Positions 1 through 9,208 of a stretch of 64,000 nt of DNA are shown in pieces. Below the pieces are notes generated by a model. The model did no database searches and had not been told where the DNA came from. It was given only the letters and a program-made list of their open reading frames with translations. The stretch lies in assembly GCF_007097395.1 (NCBI RefSeq), contig NZ_VKDC01000006.1:396073-460072 (forward strand), read 5' to 3'. Every line of letters starts with the position of its first letter. The stretch's first letter is position 1. This stretch comes from Fulvivirga sp. M361 (lineage in GTDB: Bacteria > Bacteroidota > Bacteroidia > Cytophagales > Cyclobacteriaceae). A program made the translations under genes and the position numbers.

Positions 1-436
1 GGTAGGTGTTGATAGCGTGGTTGATAAGACCATTTGTTATACCTGCATTCCAACTACCTGTGATTTGAGGTGTCATGACTATAAAACTGAACTCAGGACC
101 TGTACCCCCGGCTTTGAAAGTCATAGGGCTCGGATTATTTGCTCTTATTTGTTCTTCTATCCGTTTGCTTATTCCTGTGTTTTTTACCCTGCTTAGATTG
201 GTGCCTCGTTCACCTGTTCCATGGAGACAAATGATCAGAGGATATTTCTTTGTGGTAGTGTTGTAATCTACCGGAAGCCACTCCAGGTAACCCGTTCCTC
301 CGGAAGTGGCCGTTTCGGTTTGTTGTAACTGTGCCAACAGTGGTGAGAAATTAAAAAGAAAAGCCAGGACAAGACAAGATATGACAGCAGTGGATCTCGG
401 GGTGACCAACAACTGTTTAATCAGTAAGGAATTCAC
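1..436 (-). CDS. Secreted alpha/beta-hydrolase (esterase-like), 3' part cut by the window edge
   Basis: The open frame runs off the left edge, so only about the first 145 residues are visible. The first plausible start is a GTG at 434-436; no in-frame ATG lies just upstream. A hydrophobic signal peptide follows, ending around LLAQ. After it comes an esterase-like entry with LPVDYN and LIICLHGTGERGT, the oxyanion-hole HGxGE-type segment of dienelactone hydrolase and CE1-like esterases. The nucleophile elbow and catalytic His lie outside the window, so activity cannot be judged. A C-terminal T9SS domain would be common for this type, but it is not visible. The 240 bp between this start and the next gene hold its presumed promoter. 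The small plus-strand frame at 75-266 is a shadow of this gene. Confidence 0.7.
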   Translation of the reverse strand, partial: MNSLLIKQLLVTPRSTAVISCLVLAFLFNFSPLLAQLQQTETATSGGTGYLEWLPVDYNTTTKKYPLIICLHGTGERGTNLSRVKNTGISKRIEEQIRANNPSPMTFKAGGTGPEFSFIVMTPQITGSWNAGITNGLINHAINTY

Positions 437-676
437 GGATGAAGAAATTTGATTTAAGAATCAAATTTAAAGCTTTTTTTTTGAAATTATAATGAATTTC
501 GAACCTAAAAGCTTATTAATGAATATAGTTACCTGACTAAAAAAGCAGATTTAGTTTTCTTTTAGCTACTAACACTTGCATCATAACTTCCACCTAATAT
601 CTGTAGTCCCATAAACTAATCTCATAGGTCACTATAAATGAATAGGCGTAAAATACGGTTGACCTATTCTTCTGAT

Positions 677-1564
677 TTACTCCCATCCGGAATTTATCCA
701 GTCGGATAAATTAAAACTGTAAAGTTTACCACCTAAAATGCCCATTTCGAGTTCATCTGTGATATAAACCTCGGTGTCGTTAAAAAAACAAATGGCAGCT
801 TTGTGGCTAAAATGATTTAACTCAATTTGAACAAACTTGCTTTTTGAGAATTGATTTTTTTCATGCAAGGCAAATAACCAGATCTTATCATGTCCCAACA
901 GCACCAGGTGATTTTGGTCCGGAGTAACATCTGCTGACGTTACCCAACAAGTAAGCATAGAATCCGAACAGAGATAAACACTATCTACAAGCATGGCTGT
1001 GTGATCTCCGGGAGTTAGAGGTAACTTATAGATCTTTGTATAACCGTCAAATGGCACGGTTCGATTTTTACTAAACAGGTACAACGAATCATCAATGATG
1101 GTCATAGCATCCATGTCATAGTTCAGCCTGTCTTTTTCCGGAGGATAACTCTTCTGGTCTTGATAAGTATATCTGATTACCTCAGCATTTACCACCTTTT
1201 GAGTTATGCTATCAGGTGTTCCCAGTTTGTAAATCTTAAGGTTGTTACGATTATTTTTATTATTGCCGAAAGCCCCGATGTAAACATTACCCTCTTTATC
1301 TCTCGCAAGATCTTCCCAGCCTATGTTTGGATGATTTAAGTGGACAGTGCCGGTTACTTTCCCCAGAGTATCAAAATTGTAAAGAATAGGGTAGGAGTCA
1401 TCATTATGTGTCCATAAACTATTTATACCGGTTACAGCTAACCCGGAACTTTCTTTTAGGCTCTTTGGAAGCGCAGCTCTCAGTTCTAAACCAGCATGCT
1501 GAGCTTGTAGAAAATTCACACTACATAGTAAATGGATGCAAACTATGATCGGTGCCTTCAACAT
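677..1564 (-). CDS. Secreted propeller-like protein of unknown function
   Basis: This 295-residue protein has an N-terminal signal peptide (residues 1 to about 21, ending LQAQ) and so is exported. The rest is rich in beta strands and has recurring patterns such as SLWTHNDD, NVYIGAFGNN, DSLYLFSKN and DKIWLFALH, typical of a six- or seven-bladed beta-propeller of the SdiA-regulated/NHL kind. I see no catalytic motif and no T9SS sorting domain. It begins 1 bp after the methyltransferase stop and is the last gene of the leftward polysaccharide-synthesis operon, so it is probably co-transcribed with it. A role in binding or monitoring the exported polymer would fit but is speculative. The fold is a pattern-based guess; the gene call is firm. 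Confidence 0.75.
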   Translation of the reverse strand: MLKAPIIVCIHLLCSVNFLQAQHAGLELRAALPKSLKESSGLAVTGINSLWTHNDDSYPILYNFDTLGKVTGTVHLNHPNIGWEDLARDKEGNVYIGAFGNNKNNRNNLKIYKLGTPDSITQKVVNAEVIRYTYQDQKSYPPEKDRLNYDMDAMTIIDDSLYLFSKNRTVPFDGYTKIYKLPLTPGDHTAMLVDSVYLCSDSMLTCWVTSADVTPDQNHLVLLGHDKIWLFALHEKNQFSKSKFVQIELNHFSHKAAICFFNDTEVYITDELEMGILGGKLYSFNLSDWINSGWE

Positions 1565-1565
1565 T

Positions 1566-2339
1566 CTAAGAAGCTTTTTTCCAAATAGTATGAAACCCGC
1601 CGGTCAGTTGGTGTGGCAAAAGATCTGCAATTTTACAGTCCAGCCTTTGTAGAAAAACTATTTTTTTAGTCAACAGGGAAACTGGAAATACATCTTCAAG
1701 AAAATCAGCATTTTCGAAGACCTCTATACGAAATTTGGTGTTCTTACTAAGGTCGGTTAATTGTGCTTTGGTAAAGAATTGTACGTGTTCCAGATCATCG
1801 GCATCTGATTGAATTGTTTTACCATCATACCCTAAGGCCCGCTTGAATGACTTGGTAAATTTCCATAACCAATTGTCATTTCTTTGCATCCACTGCATAG
1901 GCTTTGTCATCAGTGTTTCTCTTGGCCCGTTACCATTCGGTACGGTTACCACCAAACTGCCGTTGTCTTTTAATATCTCATTGATAGTATGCAGCAGGGC
2001 AGAGGGATTGTCCAGGTGCTCTAATACCTCACTACAGATTATCGCATCGTATTTTGTCCCTTCTGCTACCAGGTCTTCAGCGCTGATTACTTTAAAATCA
2101 ACATTAGGTTGTGTATTGGTTTCCTTCGCCTTTTTGATGGCTTTTTCGCTGATATCTACTCCCAGTACATTGTATCCAAGCATACCCAGTTGAATACTCA
2201 TATTACCGTTTCCACAACCTACATCCAGTATTTTGGCATTTTCAGGTTGGATCCATTTCAGGTTTTCTGTAATGAACTTAAGTCTTTTGATATCAACGAT
2301 ACGGGTATATCTTGTGAAATTGGGCGTTTCAGTTTTCAT
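1566..2339 (-). CDS. Class I SAM-dependent methyltransferase
   Basis: A 257-residue cytoplasmic protein with a class I methyltransferase core. SAM-binding motif I is ILDVGCGNG at residues 37-45, the acidic post-motif is LGVDIS, and ICSEVLEHLDNP is the post-II region typical of the Methyltransf_11/25 and UbiE/Coq3-like group. It has no membrane segment. It sits between a GT4 glycosyltransferase and a propeller-like protein in the polysaccharide-synthesis operon, so it probably methylates a sugar or lipid-linked intermediate; the acceptor cannot be read from the sequence. The start ATG at 2337-2339 lies 17 bp after the upstream gene's stop. A small-molecule methyltransferase with no link to the polymer remains possible. 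Confidence 0.85.
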   Translation of the reverse strand: MKTETPNFTRYTRIVDIKRLKFITENLKWIQPENAKILDVGCGNGNMSIQLGMLGYNVLGVDISEKAIKKAKETNTQPNVDFKVISAEDLVAEGTKYDAIICSEVLEHLDNPSALLHTINEILKDNGSLVVTVPNGNGPRETLMTKPMQWMQRNDNWLWKFTKSFKRALGYDGKTIQSDADDLEHVQFFTKAQLTDLSKNTKFRIEVFENADFLEDVFPVSLLTKKIVFLQRLDCKIADLLPHQLTGGFHTIWKKAS

Positions 2340-2356
2340 CTATTGAAGTATAACAA

Positions 2357-3490
2357 TTAATTGATCATTGATTTATAAAGTTCTTGCGTCTGTTGTGCGG
2401 TGCTTTCCCAGTTGAATGCTTTAGCTCGATCTAATCCCTTTTCCACCAATTCATTGCGCAAGTTACTATTACTGAGAACATCGACCATAGACTTCGCTAT
2501 TTCAGACGGTTTTTTAGGGTCAACCAGCACTGCTGCTTCTCCCGAAACTTCCGGCATTGAAGATGTATCTGAGGTGATGACGGGTGTTCCGCAAGCCATC
2601 GCTTCGATAATAGGTAAACCGAAACTTTCTCTGAATGAAGGGTAAAGGAATAAGTCAGACAAATTGTACAGAATGGGAACATCAGTGAAATTCACGTAAT
2701 CCAATATCCTGATTTTGTGTAATACATTAGCACTTTTTGGATCAACCTTCTTTACCAGAGTTTCTATAAGCTGAGGAGTACAATCGGTAATGACCAGCTC
2801 GAGCGGATCTGACATTTTGCTGCAATATTCAATATAAGCAGCCAGCACGCCTGATGTATTCTTCTTAGGCGCTGTGTTTCCGAAGAACAAAATGAAATTA
2901 TCAGGTAAATTATATTTGGCTTTTATCTCATTTTTTTTGGCGTTGTCCTCGCAAACTCGAAACACCTCACTTTTCCCGTTATAGACCGCGGTGGTTTTAT
3001 TTTTATCCAACTTCAGGTGTTCAGAAATTCTTTGTTGCTCAAATTGAGATACAGTAATGATGTATTTAGACTTCTTAACCAATTTAGGCACAACAAATCT
3101 CCTGTATAAATTACCGAAGTTCTGATAAGATGACCCCGAAAATGATATGGACTCTAAATAAATGATGTCGTGCAATGTTAAAATAACAGGCCCATTAAAA
3201 TAAATGGGACCTGTATTAGCAGTGCAATGTAGAAAATCGATGCCGTGTTTTTTTGCTTCTTTAGGAAGTGAAATTTGCTCCCAAATAGGATAGGGCTGAC
3301 TCTTGAGTACTTTAATCTCAAAATTTGAGGTCTCTTTCAAGCAGAGGTTATCCTCATCTTCTTTAACAAAAACCACATACTCATTTGATTTATCCAGCTT
3401 CTGAAGAGCCTTGATCATTTCCAGAGCTACTACCTCCATTCCATGTTTTTTAACACGAAATAGTCTTTGTGCCTCTATTCCTACTCTCAT
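2357..3490 (-). CDS. GT4-family glycosyltransferase
   Basis: A 377-residue GT-B fold glycosyltransferase. The N-terminal half holds the acceptor domain starting MRVGIEAQRLF, with the LTLHDIIYLE segment typical of GT4 enzymes. The C-terminal Rossmann domain begins near NFILFFGNTAPKKN and carries the donor-binding signature RESFGLPIIEAMACGTPVI, an EX7E motif. It has no signal peptide or membrane helix. It probably adds one sugar from a nucleotide-sugar donor to a lipid-linked intermediate at the inner face of the membrane. It lies in the leftward operon between the epimerase (13 bp upstream) and the methyltransferase. Sugar specificity cannot be predicted from sequence alone. Confidence 0.9.
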   Translation of the reverse strand: MRVGIEAQRLFRVKKHGMEVVALEMIKALQKLDKSNEYVVFVKEDEDNLCLKETSNFEIKVLKSQPYPIWEQISLPKEAKKHGIDFLHCTANTGPIYFNGPVILTLHDIIYLESISFSGSSYQNFGNLYRRFVVPKLVKKSKYIITVSQFEQQRISEHLKLDKNKTTAVYNGKSEVFRVCEDNAKKNEIKAKYNLPDNFILFFGNTAPKKNTSGVLAAYIEYCSKMSDPLELVITDCTPQLIETLVKKVDPKSANVLHKIRILDYVNFTDVPILYNLSDLFLYPSFRESFGLPIIEAMACGTPVITSDTSSMPEVSGEAAVLVDPKKPSEIAKSMVDVLSNSNLRNELVEKGLDRAKAFNWESTAQQTQELYKSMIN

Positions 3491-3503
3491 TTTGATTAAG
3501 GAG

Positions 3504-4490
3504 CTACCAACCTTCAGGCAGGTTTTCCCTTATTTCAATATTTTCAAATTCTTTACTTTTTCTTGAGCCCACGGCCTTTGCCCATTCCACCATTTTTCCA
3601 ATTCCTGCATGCAGATCAACAGCGCTGTCCGTTCCGAAAAATTTATGTGCCTTTGAATGGTCTGAATAGGCATGGACTACCTCTTTTCGTGCCTGTAAAT
3701 AGTTGACATTTGGCTCGACCTCGAAGTGCTCACATACTACTTTTACAAGTTCATTGACTGTGTAAGGTTTATCAGCCCCTATATTGAAAACTTCATTATA
3801 GGTATTAGGTCGATTGACACAATCACTGATAGGTATGGCTACATCGTCTATGTAGCTAAAAGCCCTTGTTTGTTCACCGTCACCAAAGACAGTAAGCGGC
3901 TTGTTTTGCATGATCTGATTCATAAATATCCCAATCACATTCCTGTATTTATCACCAATGTTTTGGTTTTCACCATATACATTATGTGGTCGGAATATGG
4001 TATAGTTGAGCCCAAACATTTCGTGGGCCGCCTTTAAATCCAATTCGACAGAATATTTGGCTACACCATATGGGTCCTCAGGTGTTGGAGTCATATCCTC
4101 TGTCATAGGAAGCTGGCCAGGACCATATACAGCTATGGAAGAGGTGAAAACAAAGCATTTAACTTTATTCTTGACAGATTCATTGATCAGGTTGACACTG
4201 CCAATTAAGTTGTTTGTATAGTTGAACCTTCTGATGAAGTGAGATAAACCTTCTGCTGCATAAGCTGCCAGATGATACACATAATCGAATTGATATTTGT
4301 CAAAAAGCTCTTTTAGCAAAACGTGATCAGTGATGGAACCTTTAACAAAAATAGCGCCGGATGGAATGTGATCCTCGAAGCCTCCGCTAAGATCGTCCAA
4401 AACAACCACTTGATGCCCCATATTCAAACAGTGTTTTGTGACATGAGAACCTATAAAACCTGCTCCTCCGGTAACTAAAGAATTTGCCAT
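3504..4490 (-). CDS. NAD-dependent sugar-nucleotide epimerase/dehydratase (SDR family)
   Basis: An extended short-chain dehydrogenase/reductase of 328 residues. The dinucleotide-binding motif TGGAGFIG is at residues 7-14, VYHLAAYAA is near 71-79, serines 117-118 lie in the FTSS segment and the catalytic YxxxK is Y141-K145 in PYGVAKYS. The FRPHNVYGE segment is the usual substrate-side signature of UDP-glucose 4-epimerase relatives. It probably makes a nucleotide sugar, for example by 4-epimerisation, for the neighbouring glycosyltransferases. The ATG at 4488-4490 follows the GT2 gene by 11 bp. UDP-glucose or UDP-glucuronate epimerase and 4,6-dehydratase relatives cannot be separated by eye. 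Confidence 0.85.
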   Translation of the reverse strand: MANSLVTGGAGFIGSHVTKHCLNMGHQVVVLDDLSGGFEDHIPSGAIFVKGSITDHVLLKELFDKYQFDYVYHLAAYAAEGLSHFIRRFNYTNNLIGSVNLINESVKNKVKCFVFTSSIAVYGPGQLPMTEDMTPTPEDPYGVAKYSVELDLKAAHEMFGLNYTIFRPHNVYGENQNIGDKYRNVIGIFMNQIMQNKPLTVFGDGEQTRAFSYIDDVAIPISDCVNRPNTYNEVFNIGADKPYTVNELVKVVCEHFEVEPNVNYLQARKEVVHAYSDHSKAHKFFGTDSAVDLHAGIGKMVEWAKAVGSRKSKEFENIEIRENLPEGW

Positions 4491-4501
4491 TATTTAATGA
4501 T

Positions 4502-5404
4502 TTAATTTGTAATATACTTTGGTGTCTTAAGATTCCAGGCAATGGCCCTTAAGAAGTTTTTTAAGTGTTGCCCTTGCCCTTTAATGATATATTTTAAAAT
4601 GCTTTTTGGGATGATGAAAAAAGTCAGGAACAAAGAGAATACAAAGAAATGTAATCCATGGGTATTGCGCCGCATGAAAAGTATTCTATTTCTATTATGA
4701 TAATATGCTTTGATAGCACTTTCTTTCCCCATGGTGATGGATTCCTTGTGATATATCACACCCTTGGGTTGGTAATATATTTCAAAGCCGGCCCTTTTAG
4801 TATGGGCTGACCAATCCAGCTCTTCATAATAAATGAAAAAGTTGTCAGGAAACATTCCCACTTTTTCGATCACTTCTTTTTTTACTAACATAGCCGCACC
4901 ATGGGCGTAATTTGTATAGCAAGGACTATCATGCTGTCCCTCATCTTTTTCCTTGTTCCCTATCGCCCGATTTCTGCCGGTAAATGGGTTGATCTTAGTG
5001 AAACCTGCATACTGGATCGTATCCGGATGGGCGTGAAATTTGATTTTTGGACTTACCATTCCAACCGTCTCGTCTACCTCAAACGGCTCCAGCAAGGCTT
5101 CGAGAAGATCAGGAGTGACTTCCGTATCATTATTCACTATAAAGAAATATTCGCCATTGGCCTTTTCTATCCCCAGATTATTACCTCCCGTAAAACCTAA
5201 GTTTACATCACTTTTTATCAGGCGAACTTCAGGGTATTCATTATTGATCCTTTCCGTTGGGTCAGCCTTTGAGGCGTTATCTACCATTATTATCTCATAG
5301 TTGGGATAAGTCAGCGACTTAGTGGAATCTAAGAATTCGCAGGTGACATCAATTTGATTATAGTTGAGTATAATAATTGAAATAAGAGGTTTGCCGGCAG
5401 CCAT
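4502..5404 (-). CDS. GT2-family glycosyltransferase (rhamnosyltransferase-like)
   Basis: A 300-residue GT-A glycosyltransferase. The N-terminus has ISIIILNYNQ and EIIMVDNAS, the nucleotide-binding strands, followed by DVNLGFTGGNN and FFIVNNDTEV. The last contains the NND metal-binding triad that replaces DXD in WbbL-like rhamnosyltransferases. FFIYYEELDWS in the middle contains the expected acidic catalytic base region. The C-terminal 60 residues are hydrophobic (HFFVFSLFLTFFIIP) and could sit on or in the membrane. It is the fourth gene of the leftward operon, 26 bp after the membrane GT2. It should transfer a single sugar to a growing lipid-linked oligosaccharide; the rhamnose assignment is only a family resemblance. 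Confidence 0.88.
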   Translation of the reverse strand: MAAGKPLISIIILNYNQIDVTCEFLDSTKSLTYPNYEIIMVDNASKADPTERINNEYPEVRLIKSDVNLGFTGGNNLGIEKANGEYFFIVNNDTEVTPDLLEALLEPFEVDETVGMVSPKIKFHAHPDTIQYAGFTKINPFTGRNRAIGNKEKDEGQHDSPCYTNYAHGAAMLVKKEVIEKVGMFPDNFFIYYEELDWSAHTKRAGFEIYYQPKGVIYHKESITMGKESAIKAYYHNRNRILFMRRNTHGLHFFVFSLFLTFFIIPKSILKYIIKGQGQHLKNFLRAIAWNLKTPKYITN

Positions 5405-5430
5405 GATTAATATGAATAATAGGTTATATG

Positions 5431-6606
5431 TTAATGTTTATGAGGAGTATGGATGAAACTCTTATTTGCGCCTTTAAGCTTAAAATGGATCATAACCATT
5501 TTCTTGAACAACTGAGGCACTTTGAGCAGTGCAATAAAAAAGTCTTTCGTGTAGAAACGGGCTGGAATGGCAAGAAAAATACTGGTTATGTATATCAAAA
5601 ATGCTGACAGCCAATGGTAATAACTAAGAAATAAATAATCTTCAATAAACAAGTAGGTCACTGTTAATCCCAAAAGACAAACCAGGCTGATTAACCTGGG
5701 TAGTTGAGCATGCATTAAAACTGAAATATTAAAGAGAGATAGATTGCCCTTAAATACAGACTTTAATGATGAAATGAAATGTCTTTTGAAATAAATATAC
5801 TGGCTGGAGACCCATCTCTTTCTTTGATTTTCAAATACCTGAGGATCATCTACTTTTTCATCATATACTATGGCTTCATTACAGTATTCTATCTTAAAAC
5901 CATCAGATATAATACTGGCTTGTAGTTCCTTGTCAAAACCACCAATAGAATCGATGTTGTTAAGCTTATCTCTAAGCAGTCGATATTCGAAAGCCATCCC
6001 GGAGCCAATAACCGGACTGGACAGGCCCAGCGCCGCAGAGCCTTGTCTGAAAATAAAATTGTTAATTATTTCACTAAGGCCATCCAAAATTGCCACTGAG
6101 TTATTATCATTTTTAGCAACCCTTCGACCCTGGATTACCTTCATATCCAAATTGAAACCGGCATTGATCAGCGTGAGAAAATCTTTATCCATGATATTAT
6201 CAGCGTCTAATACGACGGCAATATCGTATTCATTATATTTATTCAATACACTTTTCAGGGACCTTACTTTGGTGCTTTTCTCAAAATGTACTTCTTCTGT
6301 GAGAATGGGTAGCTCTTTAAGACGCTTGACAGTTTCCGGTTTAAGTTGGTCCGCTATAACAGCTACTTCATAATGCTGACTTGGATATATCTGATCGAGT
6401 GCTTTTTTTGCTACCTCAAGTATCACAGAATCCTCTTTGTAAGCCGGTATTAATACCAGTATTTTATGAAATTTTGATGGCTGAGATGATCCTTTGAGCT
6501 TTGATCTATAGAAATGACCAGAAACTGACAAGGTCAGGTTGTACACCACCAGGTATCCAAAGTAGGAAATGAATAAAATTTCTAATATTGAAATTATAAG
6601 AAACAC
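5431..6606 (-). CDS. Membrane GT2 glycosyltransferase, processive type
   Basis: This 391-residue protein starts at a GTG (6604-6606), because no in-frame ATG keeps the first membrane helix (about residues 2-25). A cytoplasmic GT-A domain follows with KILVLIPAYKED, VVLDADNIMD (the D-x-D) and QRKRWVSSQY, the QxxRW motif of processive synthases such as hyaluronan and cellulose synthases. The C-terminal third has at least two more helices (LPRLISLVCLLGLTVTYLFI and the AFLIYITSIFLAI region). It probably polymerises or elongates a polysaccharide at the inner membrane. It lies between the WbbL-like transferase and the priming sugar transferase. N-acetylglucosaminyl or glucosyl transfer are both possible. 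Confidence 0.85.
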   Translation of the reverse strand: MFLIISILEILFISYFGYLVVYNLTLSVSGHFYRSKLKGSSQPSKFHKILVLIPAYKEDSVILEVAKKALDQIYPSQHYEVAVIADQLKPETVKRLKELPILTEEVHFEKSTKVRSLKSVLNKYNEYDIAVVLDADNIMDKDFLTLINAGFNLDMKVIQGRRVAKNDNNSVAILDGLSEIINNFIFRQGSAALGLSSPVIGSGMAFEYRLLRDKLNNIDSIGGFDKELQASIISDGFKIEYCNEAIVYDEKVDDPQVFENQRKRWVSSQYIYFKRHFISSLKSVFKGNLSLFNISVLMHAQLPRLISLVCLLGLTVTYLFIEDYLFLSYYHWLSAFLIYITSIFLAIPARFYTKDFFIALLKVPQLFKKMVMIHFKLKGANKSFIHTPHKH

Positions 6607-6637
6607 GAAATCAAGGATATTTATGCAATGATAATAC

Positions 6638-7789
6638 TTAAACCTGCTCTTTCTGCAATAAAGCAGTAGGAGTTTTGAGCATTATCTTCATATCGTACCA
6701 GAAAGAACTTTTTTCTGCATATTCCATATCAAGTGACACCCGCTCTTCTTCTGACATTTCGTCTTTGCCACGCTTAGAAACTTGCCAAAGGCCTGTAATT
6801 CCGGCAGGTGCTAGAAAGCGCATGGCCCACTGGTCCTGTGTCAATTTTTCAGCTTCATATAATGGTAGAGGTCGGTTCCCCACAAGAGACATATCACCTT
6901 TCAGTACGTTGAATAATTGTGGTATTTCATCCAGACTCGTCTTTCTGAGAAAGCTTCCTAATTTTGTGATCCTTGGGTCATCCTTCACTTTGAAAAAGAC
7001 AGAATCTGTATTTTCATCGTCTCCGCCATATTGATTAAGATGCTTCATATTTTGAACCAAAGTGTCAGCATCTTCTCTCATGGTGCGAAACTTATAAAAG
7101 TTGAAGATCTGATAACCTTTACCTGCTCTTTTTGAGATATAAAAAACAGCACCCTTGGAATCCAGTTTTATTGCGATGGCGATCAAAATTAAGACAGGGG
7201 AGAGCATTAGAAGTGAAATGGAGGATATAACGATATCAACAGTCCTTTTTAACCTCCAAAACTTAGGTTTAAGGTTTTCGTTGATAATTTCATCTTCTTC
7301 TACTTCGCTGTTACTTAATTCGCCTAATTTTATAAGAAAATTAACCCGCATCAACAGGTCGGAACAGTTCAAGTCTGATGAGAAATAGTCATTTGCCCCT
7401 GCTTTTATCGCTTCGTGCATTTCAGCCTCATCATATTGTTTCGTCAAAAATATTATTTTAGACTGCGAACAAGCGTTTAATTCTTTTAATTGTCGAATTT
7501 CGGTTAAAGTCGATTTTTCGTTTATTTTGGAATCACAAATGATCACCCCGGGTATTTCTCTCCCGCTGTGCTGCATAGAAACAAGCCATGTAACAGCTTC
7601 TTCAAAATCTTCCATTCTTACACTCGGAACGGAGTTCCGGAACTCCTCATTAAATGAACAAGGACTGCTCCCTATAAATAACACCTTATAATCCGGTGAA
7701 GTGTGACCTAATGTTGTAAATCGAAGGTCTTTAGGTAAAGAAGTATTGAACTGTAACACCGAGTTATAATCTGTTTGATAAATCTCCAT
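6638..7789 (-). CDS. Priming polyprenyl-phosphate sugar transferase with N-terminal receiver-like domain
   Basis: The C-terminal half (about residues 178-383) is a bacterial sugar transferase of the WcaJ/EpsL/PssY type. It has KRTVDIVISSISLLMLSPV with one membrane segment, then FYKFRTM, then RKTSLDEIPQLFNVLKGDMS and GITGLWQVSKRG. Such enzymes put the first sugar phosphate on undecaprenyl phosphate. The N-terminal 155 residues look like a response-regulator receiver: VIICDSKIN gives a candidate phospho-Asp at D86 and FLTKQ follows. However, the expected KP after GANDY is replaced by SS-D (residues 137-139), so this may be a pseudo-receiver. I chose the ATG at 7789, which leaves a 4 bp gap after the regulator; an in-frame TTG at 7801 would overlap it. 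Confidence 0.85.
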   Translation of the reverse strand: MEIYQTDYNSVLQFNTSLPKDLRFTTLGHTSPDYKVLFIGSSPCSFNEEFRNSVPSVRMEDFEEAVTWLVSMQHSGREIPGVIICDSKINEKSTLTEIRQLKELNACSQSKIIFLTKQYDEAEMHEAIKAGANDYFSSDLNCSDLLMRVNFLIKLGELSNSEVEEDEIINENLKPKFWRLKRTVDIVISSISLLMLSPVLILIAIAIKLDSKGAVFYISKRAGKGYQIFNFYKFRTMREDADTLVQNMKHLNQYGGDDENTDSVFFKVKDDPRITKLGSFLRKTSLDEIPQLFNVLKGDMSLVGNRPLPLYEAEKLTQDQWAMRFLAPAGITGLWQVSKRGKDEMSEEERVSLDMEYAEKSSFWYDMKIMLKTPTALLQKEQV

Positions 7790-7793
7790 AAAT

Positions 7794-8189
7794 TTAGCCA
7801 ACTAAAAATTCGCGTTTATCTGTTCTATTAACTACTTCATTAATTATTTTAACCACAACCTGTGGATCAAAGGGCTTTTTAATATAGGCATCTGCCCCAT
7901 TGGTTAAACATTCATTCTTGGTCTCTTCATCTGTCCATGATGAAACAACTACCACCGGTATTGAACTAAACCTGGCATTGGTTTTCATGTTTCTCAAAAA
8001 GTCTTTTCCATCTATCACAGGTAATTTTATATCTGTAATGATTACGTCCGGATTCCCTTCGTGAGTCATATATTCAACGGCCTGGGCCACATTCCTGAAT
8101 GCATGAACACTATAACTGCTTTCCAGTACTTTCTGTAAAAGAAGTCTGATCGGGTAATCGTCATCAATGACAACAACTCTCTTTTTCAT
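7794..8189 (-). CDS. Stand-alone response regulator receiver
   Basis: A 131-residue single-domain receiver. Acidic residues D10 and D11 follow RVVVIDD, the phospho-acceptor is D53 in VIITDIKLP, a hydroxyl residue lies in VVVSSW near 83-84 and the conserved lysine is K105 in AYIKKPF. All canonical receiver residues are present and there is no output domain, so it should work by protein contact, like CheY or DivK. It is the first gene of the leftward polysaccharide operon, 4 bp before the priming transferase that itself carries a receiver-like domain. That pairing suggests phosphorylation control of polymer synthesis. No histidine kinase lies in the window. Confidence 0.9.
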   Translation of the reverse strand: MKKRVVVIDDDYPIRLLLQKVLESSYSVHAFRNVAQAVEYMTHEGNPDVIITDIKLPVIDGKDFLRNMKTNARFSSIPVVVVSSWTDEETKNECLTNGADAYIKKPFDPQVVVKIINEVVNRTDKREFLVG

Positions 8190-9208
8190 TATTATCTTTC
8201 AATTAAAAATGAGAGAAGGTCTGTAAAGTTGATGAGACAATCATTAAAGCAACACACGATGAATCTTCTCAACCTTCAAAACCAACCACAAATACTTCAC
8301 AAAAAGCGATAAACTTACATATTTATATTAAAGATACGAAGTTTGTTCGCGTATGTGAAATTAACCAATGTAAAAATATTTTAAACTGAACTATGTTAAA
8401 TTATAGTTAATCCTAGGTTAATCACCTTGTAAGGTAACCGTTGTCCAAGTATTTATCTACAAAAATAGTCAACATTCTTACATGTCATTTGTACGGCAGG
8501 GAAACAAAAGGTAACCATGTTAAAGACTAAAAACTTTTGATTCTTAATAAGATACAACTGAAGTGAGGCAAATGAGGCTGGAATGCTTACATTGAAATGT
8601 TAGTAATAGAGCGATCAGTAGGAGACCTTAAAAAGATATCATCATTGAAATTGTATCATAAAAATGTTTCATAAAGAAACGAAGAGTACTATATTTTATA
8701 ATGCAGTAAATCAAAATCTTAGCAAATATGTGAGTGGCTAAGATTATAAAGATGAAAGCTCAGGAGCTTGATATAATGACTTGTTGTGAATAGATTTTAT
8801 ATTGGAAATTAACCTACATCCCTGAGTGGTATGGCGAGTTATTTAAAAGAAATAAAAGGTTGGAATGAAATGATAAAAAAAATTAAAAAAATATTATTTT
8901 AATACACAAGCATTAAAAGATATTTATAACCTCTTAATTAAAGACATATTCTTTTTGCGGAAAATTGTGTATTGCCAGGTTAGATCTTTATAGAGATGGC
9001 TGGAATATGTTTTAAAAATAAAAAAATGTACGGTGATAAGACCTCGCTTTATTTCAACCGGCCAATGGATTTGGCAATATTTTCTTAGCATAACTGCTGC
9101 ATTTCTTCAACCCCTGTGTTCCGGATCTCTATAAATGCTTTCCGATCTCACGAGACTATAAAAACTTTTATATTAAATTTAAGGTTTGTAAATGTCTGAA
9201 AATCAACT
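8190..9208. other. Gene-free divergent intergenic region (about 1 kb)
   Basis: This AT-rich stretch separates the leftward polysaccharide operon from the rightward TPR-CHAT gene and must hold both promoters. I found no open frame with signs of coding, no tRNA cloverleaf, no tandem repeat and no long perfect inverted repeat. A small RNA or a gene remnant cannot be excluded. The length is unusual for this compact window, where most gaps are under 280 bp. Confidence 0.5.

Noticed and set aside
75-266. Short plus-strand frame at the left edge
   Set aside because: It is the complement of the esterase gene, whose signal peptide and HGTGE motif are convincing.
8190-9208. Possible small gene or tRNA in the 1 kb gap
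   Set aside because: I found no coding-like frame, no cloverleaf and no conserved RNA motif by eye.
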